Part shown: in pieces, positions 56,293 through 64,000 of the stretch
Layout: every line of letters starts with the position of its first letter
How positions within the stretch are numbered: the stretch's first letter is position 1
Assembly: GCA_003971905.1 (NCBI GenBank)
Contig: RSEE01000051.1
Span: 310,001 to 374,000 of the forward strand
Reading direction: 5' to 3'
DNA length: 64,000 bases
Origin: Moniliella sp. 'wahieum'
Taxonomy: Eukaryota > Basidiomycota > Moniliellomycetes > Moniliellales > Moniliellaceae
Position numbers and translations under genes: made by a program
The notes under the pieces: model-generated
Databases searched by the model: none
Seen by the model: the letters and a program-made list of their open reading frames with translations, nothing else
Told to the model about the DNA's origin: nothing

Positions 56293-57734
56293 ATGTCCAC
56301 CACCAACCCCAGCGGGCAGGATGCTGACAGCAACATCCAGGTACGTGTTATCCCTCCCCCGGCCCCCGCCGTGCTCGTCTCCTTGTCCTGCTTCGCGTTC
56401 GCCGCCCTGAGACCTGTCCCTGGTGCCTTGCGTGTGGCTCCGTTCCGCCCCCCACCTAGATTTGGAAGATCAAGAAACTGATCAAGAGTCTGGACAATGC
56501 ACGTGGTGCCGGCACGTCGATGATCAGTCTTATTCTCCCCCCAAGTCGCAGATCAGCCAGGCGACCAACATGCTCACTGGCGAGTACGGCACCGCGTCGA
56601 ACATCAAGTCGCGTGTGAACCGCTTATCGGTGCTTAGTGCGATCACGTCTACACAGCAGCGTCTCAAGCTGTACAGCAAGGTCCCGCCTAACGGTCTCGT
56701 CGTCTACTGCGGCACAATCTTGACTGACGAAGGTAAAGAGAAGAGGGTCAACTTTAGCTTTGAGCCATTCAAACCGATCAACACGTCGCTGTACCTGTGC
56801 GACAACAAGTTCACACCGAAGCGTTGTCGGAGCTGCTCGAGTCGGACGCGGTATTTGGGTTTATTATTATGGATGGTAACGGGACGCTGTATGGGACCGT
56901 GTCAGGGAACACGCGTACGGTGCTGCACAAGTTCTCGGTCGACCTTCCCAAGAAGCACGGGCGTGGTGGTCAATCTGCCGTCCGTTTCTCTCGTCTGCGT
57001 GAAGAAGCGCGTCACAATTACGTTCGTAAGGTTGCCGAGTTGGCCACGCAACATTTTATCACTGATAACAAGTGCAATGTAGCCGGTCTTGTCTTGGCCG
57101 GTTCGGCCGACTTTAAGACGGTCTTGGCGCAGTCCGACCTGTTTGACCCCCGTTTGAGCGCCAAGTTGATCCGCACTGTGGACGTTTCGTACGGTGGGGA
57201 GAACGGGTTCAACCAAGCGATTGAGGAAGCTTCCGAGTCGCTGCAGAACGTCAAGTTTATCCAGGAGAAAAAGTTGATCCAAAAGTACTTTGACGAGATT
57301 AGTCTCGAGACGGGCAAGTACTGCTTTGGGATTGACGATACGTTCAAGGCGCTCGAGTTGGGCGCGGTGGAGACCCTGATTGTATGGGAGAACCTAGAGA
57401 TCACGCGGTACGAGTGAAGGATTCGGAAGGGCGTACGTTGCTCATGCTCAACAAGGAGCAGGAGAAGGACCGGTCGCGCTTTATTGATCCGCTGACTGGG
57501 GCGGATTTGGAACAAGTGGAAGAGCCTATGCCGTTACTTGAATGGCTTGCTGAGCACTACAAGGACTTTGGTACCAACCTCGAGTTTGTTACTGACCGTT
57601 CGACCGAGGGCAACCAGTTTGTCCGTGGCTTTGGTGGCATTGGCGGTTTGCTGCGGTACAAGGTAGCCTTTGAGGATTTGGCCATGTACGAGGACGAAGA
57701 CGACGAGTTCATGACTGACGACTCGGACGAGTGA
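56293..57734 (+). CDS. SUP45: Translation termination factor eRF1
   Basis: Recognises all three stop codons and triggers peptide release with eRF3. Exon 1 is 56293-56340 ([16 protein letters not shown]), the intron is 56341-56459 (119 nt), and exon 2 runs to the TGA at 57732-57734. Family signatures are all present: [20 protein letters not shown], the stop-codon reading motifs TASNIKSR and YLCDNKF, the catalytic GGQ in [17 protein letters not shown], and the acidic end ([14 protein letters not shown]) that binds eRF3. About 441 residues, the usual length. Three single-base gaps break the frame: in the C run at 56,537-56,542, at about 56,812 (one C), and at about 57,413 (one G). Because this gene is essential and single-copy in fungi, these gaps are best read as sequence errors. 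Confidence 0.95.
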
Positions 57735-58611
57735 CTCGAACGTGCGTCCTGGGATGCGACCCAAGGGCGCACCACGATGGGCACGCCCGAGCCGCCCCGC
57801 TTTCCCGCCGCCCACGTTGGTCCACCACCCTACTTGTCCGCCCGGATCTAAGAAACTGAACGCCCCCACCCCTTCCTCTTCCTCTCCTTTCCCTCTCGTG
57901 TCCACCCCCCCCCCCCCCCCCCCTCTCCTCGCCTCTTTGGCGTCGTTCGGTTCTGGTCGTCCTAGGCGACACGGGAGAAACAAGGCGCTCTCCCGCCGTC
58001 TGCAGTTCTGTCTTGTTCCTCTTTCGGTGACCCTGTGCGGCTAGATAGCATACCCCCGATGAGGCGTTCCTCCCATCCCCCCATGCATATCATGCTCATG
58101 TGTGTGCCAGCTTGACACTACGGCGCGACGTGAAAGGTAGCATTGCTCCAGTCTAGTGGGTAGAAAAAATGTCAGTCGAGTGCGGAGGGCGACGAAGATA
58201 CATTTCTATTGTCCTTCTTCTCTCCGGTCTAGGCGCCGTAGTGAGCTCTCGAGTGGCCGTGATGGCCGCTGTTCCCAAGAGGGTTGATCATGACATAGGT
58301 AGCGATGCAAAGATCTACGAAGTGAGTTGAGGTGAAGGCTGACGGAGGACTAATGAGGTGCTGTGGACCTGCAACGCTGTGTTCCCCTGTGCACATCTAC
58401 TACCACACAAGACATGGGAAGGAACAACGAAGTATGCCAGTGCACCATGTACGGTTGACGCGTGGCCCGGCGTTGCGAGTAGGATACTACGCAGGACTCA
58501 GTACTCAGTACTCACTAGTCACTAGTCATGTACCAGAGTCCCCAGTCACCTAGTCACCAGTCACCGCTCATCAGTCACTAGCCACCCCCGATACCGACTG
58601 TAGGGTAGCGG
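57735..58611. other. Convergent intergenic region with a 19-C run
   Basis: No gene. At 57,905-57,923 there is an uninterrupted run of 19 C. At 58,496-58,585 there is an array of CAGTACT, CACTAGT and CAGTCAC words, like those at 45.6 kb. eRF1 and ARC1 converge here. Confidence 0.6.
58496..58585. repeat. AGTACT/ACTAGT word array
   Basis: Ninety bases in which ACTCAGT, CACTAGTC and CAGTCAC variants repeat with few interruptions. The palindromes AGTACT and ACTAGT occur twice each. Confidence 0.85.
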
Positions 58612-59904
58612 TTAGGACAAGGTGGCGCCGGCAAAGGTGGCCGTGTACACCGGGCCCTTGTCACTCTGGATGATGCGGACCTTAGGCTGAGCCGTAGCCG
58701 GGTCTTCGTCCGGGCCGACACCTTTCCAAGCACACAGTTTATCGTCGGTGGTAAGGTAGTGAGGCTGGATAGCTTCGAAGATTTTCTTCTTGGGGTTAAG
58801 CTGAGCTTCCGGTTCGAGGCCCTTGTAACCGTCGACGTAGATGCGGTCGCCAGGGACCGAACCAGCGGGGGGGAAGACCGGTTCCACACCCCCGTCGTGG
58901 CCCTCTTTCGATGTGGCACAGAGCAACATACCGTAACTCTTGATCCCACGCATGGCCACGGGCTTGAGGTTGCACACGCCCACCACCATCCGGTCTTTCA
59001 TCGCTTCGATCGGAACGTACTTGACCAGACCGCTCAGTACTGTGCGCGGTTCCTCCTCCCCAAAGTCCACCTTCTCAAGGTAAAGCGCGTCGGCGTCCGG
59101 GTGGCGCTGAATGTCCACAATCTTGCCCACACGAAGGTCGACAAAGGAAGGCAGAGGACGGGTGGGCGCAGCGGGTGCCTTGGGCTGCTTGGGCGCCTTC
59201 TCCTTCTTCTCTTTCTTTTTACCCTCGACCGGAGCCGCAGCAGCCGCGCCCGCAGCAGCAGCACCAGCAGCCGCAGCCGCAGGGGCAGCCGCCGTCTCTC
59301 CCTTGGGAGCCTTCTCCTTCTTGTCCTTCTTACCCTGTGCAGGGGCGGTAGCAGCCGCCTTGGCCTCCTTGGCCTTGGCCTTTTCAGCCTTCTCCTTAGC
59401 TGGGTCGGCACGCTGGATCTTAGGGAAGCCAGCGTAGGTAGGCGTGAAAGCGGGGAAGGAAGCGCCGGCCTTGGTCGCGGCAGCCTGGACCTCGGGAAGG
59501 GAAGCAAGGTGAGCCGTGTAGCGCGTCAGGGACGGGAACGCATGTTGGACCGAGGCAGGGGCGGAGGCAAGGAGCGGGTAGAGCACAGTGAAGAGTGCCA
59601 GATCAGCCGCCGAGGGTTCGGTGGAGGCGGGCAGAACGTAGACCACAGCCTCGATGTCCTTCTCGAGGGGAGCGAGGCGGGCGGTGAGTGCATCCAGGTC
59701 AGCCGCCGCGGGAGGAGCGGCAACGAGAGCGTCGACAGTGCTCAACACCTTGTTGGCCACCGGCACGCTCTTCTTGTCGCCCACCACGGCCGTTGCGTCG
59801 GGCACAGCCGCGGCGAGGTTCTGGGCAAACTCGGGGAGCGAGCTGCCAGGGGCAGGGGCAGAGGAGGGAGCGAAGTAGGCGGTGAGGAGGGCGCGCACAG
59901 ACAT
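58612..59904 (-). CDS. ARC1: ARC1/AIMP1-type tRNA-binding cofactor of aminoacyl-tRNA synthetases
   Basis: An uninterrupted 430-residue frame. Yeast Arc1p binds tRNA and holds methionyl- and glutamyl-tRNA synthetases in a cytosolic complex. Residues 1-160 form a GST-C-like docking domain ([29 protein letters not shown]). Residues 170-250 are a Lys/Ala-rich linker with [24 protein letters not shown] and [14 protein letters not shown], the non-specific tRNA-binding part. From about residue 258 is the EMAP II/Trbp111-like OB fold: [61 protein letters not shown] and PGDRIYVDG. The C-terminal extension matches p43/EMAP II ([18 protein letters not shown]-like). It is the one long conserved gene here free of frame breaks. 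The start at 59904 is the first Met and matches the family's N-terminus. It is co-oriented with GFA1 upstream. Confidence 0.93.
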   Translation of the reverse strand: MSVRALLTAYFAPSSAPAPGSSLPEFAQNLAAAVPDATAVVGDKKSVPVANKVLSTVDALVAAPPAAADLDALTARLAPLEKDIEAVVYVLPASTEPSAADLALFTVLYPLLASAPASVQHAFPSLTRYTAHLASLPEVQAAATKAGASFPAFTPTYAGFPKIQRADPAKEKAEKAKAKEAKAAATAPAQGKKDKKEKAPKGETAAAPAAAAAGAAAAGAAAAAPVEGKKKEKKEKAPKQPKAPAAPTRPLPSFVDLRVGKIVDIQRHPDADALYLEKVDFGEEEPRTVLSGLVKYVPIEAMKDRMVVGVCNLKPVAMRGIKSYGMLLCATSKEGHDGGVEPVFPPAGSVPGDRIYVDGYKGLEPEAQLNPKKKIFEAIQPHYLTTDDKLCAWKGVGPDEDPATAQPKVRIIQSDKGPVYTATFAGATLS

Positions 59905-60618
59905 GGCAGGGACCGCGGACTTGTACTGCAGGGGGGAGGGATGGGAGGGCAGGAAAGAAGGCTGGGAAGCCCAAGTGGGCGGATGTGCCGTGTCGAAATT
60001 TGGGAATTTGTCGGTCGGCTGGCGCAGCCTGGGTTACGTCATCATTCGGTGCTCCCAGCTCTCGCGTCAGGCATCATGCACCATGCTCACCGGTGGCACG
60101 CCCCAGTTCGGTTGGTTCTTCCTTGGTTCTTCCTTCGTTCCGTCGTTCCTCTGTTCCTTCGGGCGACGCAGCCACCACCCAGCACGCTTCCACTCCCCGA
60201 CGCCCCCAGCGCCTCAGCGGACACACCACACAGCCTTGCCCCCGCGGTCTGCCGCCCACCGCGCCGCATCGCGCACGCTCCCGGACCTCACATCTCGCCT
60301 CTCCAATCGCACGTGGCACCTCGCCTCTCGAATCAAATGTCTAGTCTGCCGAGTATGCATCTTGCACTACGAACACATGGGTTGGCCCATATAACAATAG
60401 CAGCTAGCTCTAGTCTCCCTACGAGGTCTACAACAAGGGAAGCAAAGGCAGGGCAGAGTCGGTGGGATGCATCTTGAAGTGTGCGAGGGTGACAGGGAGA
60501 CCCAAAGTGGTCAACGGCATTTGGCTGGGTGCAGGACGACGAAGGGGGAAGCGCAGAGAGAGAAAAAACGGGACGGCAAAGGGAAAAGAACGAGTAAGGT
60601 TACTAGTTACGTTACTAG
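59905..60618. other. GFA1-ARC1 intergenic region
   Basis: 714 bp separating two minus-strand genes. No further gene is supported. A GTTACTAGTTACGTTACTAG word repeat at 60,598-60,625 directly follows the GFA1 stop and overlaps its last codons. Confidence 0.5.

Positions 60619-64000
<3,382 letters not shown>

Noticed and set aside
56293-57734. eRF1 as a pseudogene because of stops in frame
   Set aside because: All functional motifs are intact and each break is one missing base in a run; the same pattern affects other essential genes, so base-call error is more likely.
58050-58560. Possible C/D-box snoRNA after eRF1
   Set aside because: Sequences resembling box C and box D occur, but without a terminal stem or consensus spacing.
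58759-60477. 572-codon plus-strand frame opposite ARC1
   Set aside because: It is the antisense shadow of the Ala/Lys-rich ARC1 coding sequence, whose minus-strand product is clearly homologous to a known family.

Overview
The window is nuclear DNA of a filamentous or yeast-like fungus, most likely a basidiomycete (a smut relative is my best guess, held weakly). The signs are short spliceosomal introns (about 50-130 nt, GTRNGT donors and YAG acceptors), intron-bearing nuclear tRNA genes, fungal-type gene sets (a two-domain trehalose synthase/phosphatase, an SH3-RasGEF protein, a fungus-specific UPF0658 Golgi protein) and decayed Ty1/copia, Ty3/gypsy-chromovirus and LINE-type elements. Coding DNA is GC-rich. 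The 17.6-21.2 kb stretch is visibly more AT-rich.

Layout. 0-3.7 kb: the 5' and middle part of a Ser/Pro-rich protein on the minus strand, running off the left edge. 3.7-9.6 kb: mostly non-coding, with a tRNA-Asn carrying a 75-nt intron and a small secreted Lys/His-repeat protein. 9.6-12.4 kb: a pyruvate carboxylase copy lacking its first ~280 residues. 12.4-24 kb: a gene-poor, repeat-rich block bounded by two oppositely oriented tRNA-Ser(AGA) genes. It contains a copia remnant with LTR pieces and a decayed chromodomain Ty3/gypsy element. 25-31 kb: a UPF0658 Golgi membrane protein, a derlin (ER-associated degradation) and the nucleolar helicase DBP9. 31.3-33.7 kb: a 5'-truncated non-LTR retrotransposon with a reverse transcriptase and a restriction-like endonuclease. 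34.5-38.7 kb: a CDC25-type Ras exchange factor. 38.7-46.1 kb: 7.4 kb with no gene I can support, rich in short palindromic word repeats. 46-63 kb: a dense housekeeping block holding TPS2, a Gln-rich unknown protein, GSK3 kinase, eRF1, an ARC1-type tRNA-binding cofactor and GFA1.

The recognised genes touch linked themes: Ras-cAMP and GSK3 signalling, trehalose stress metabolism, chitin precursor synthesis (GFA1), ribosome biogenesis and translation (DBP9, eRF1, ARC1), and ER/Golgi quality control (derlin, UPF0658). They do not form an operon-like system; order looks like ordinary fungal gene order.

A striking technical feature is that almost every conserved gene is broken by single-base gaps, mostly in short homopolymers, including essential ones such as eRF1 (three gaps), GSK3 (four) and GFA1 (two). 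I read these as consensus errors of a long-read assembly rather than pseudogenes, so coordinates below span whole genes across those breaks. The most unusual biological signals are the KSKEH-repeat secreted protein, the genome-wide habit of islands of short direct repeats built on palindromic six-mers in intergenic DNA, the RLE-class LINE, and the truncated pyruvate carboxylase.
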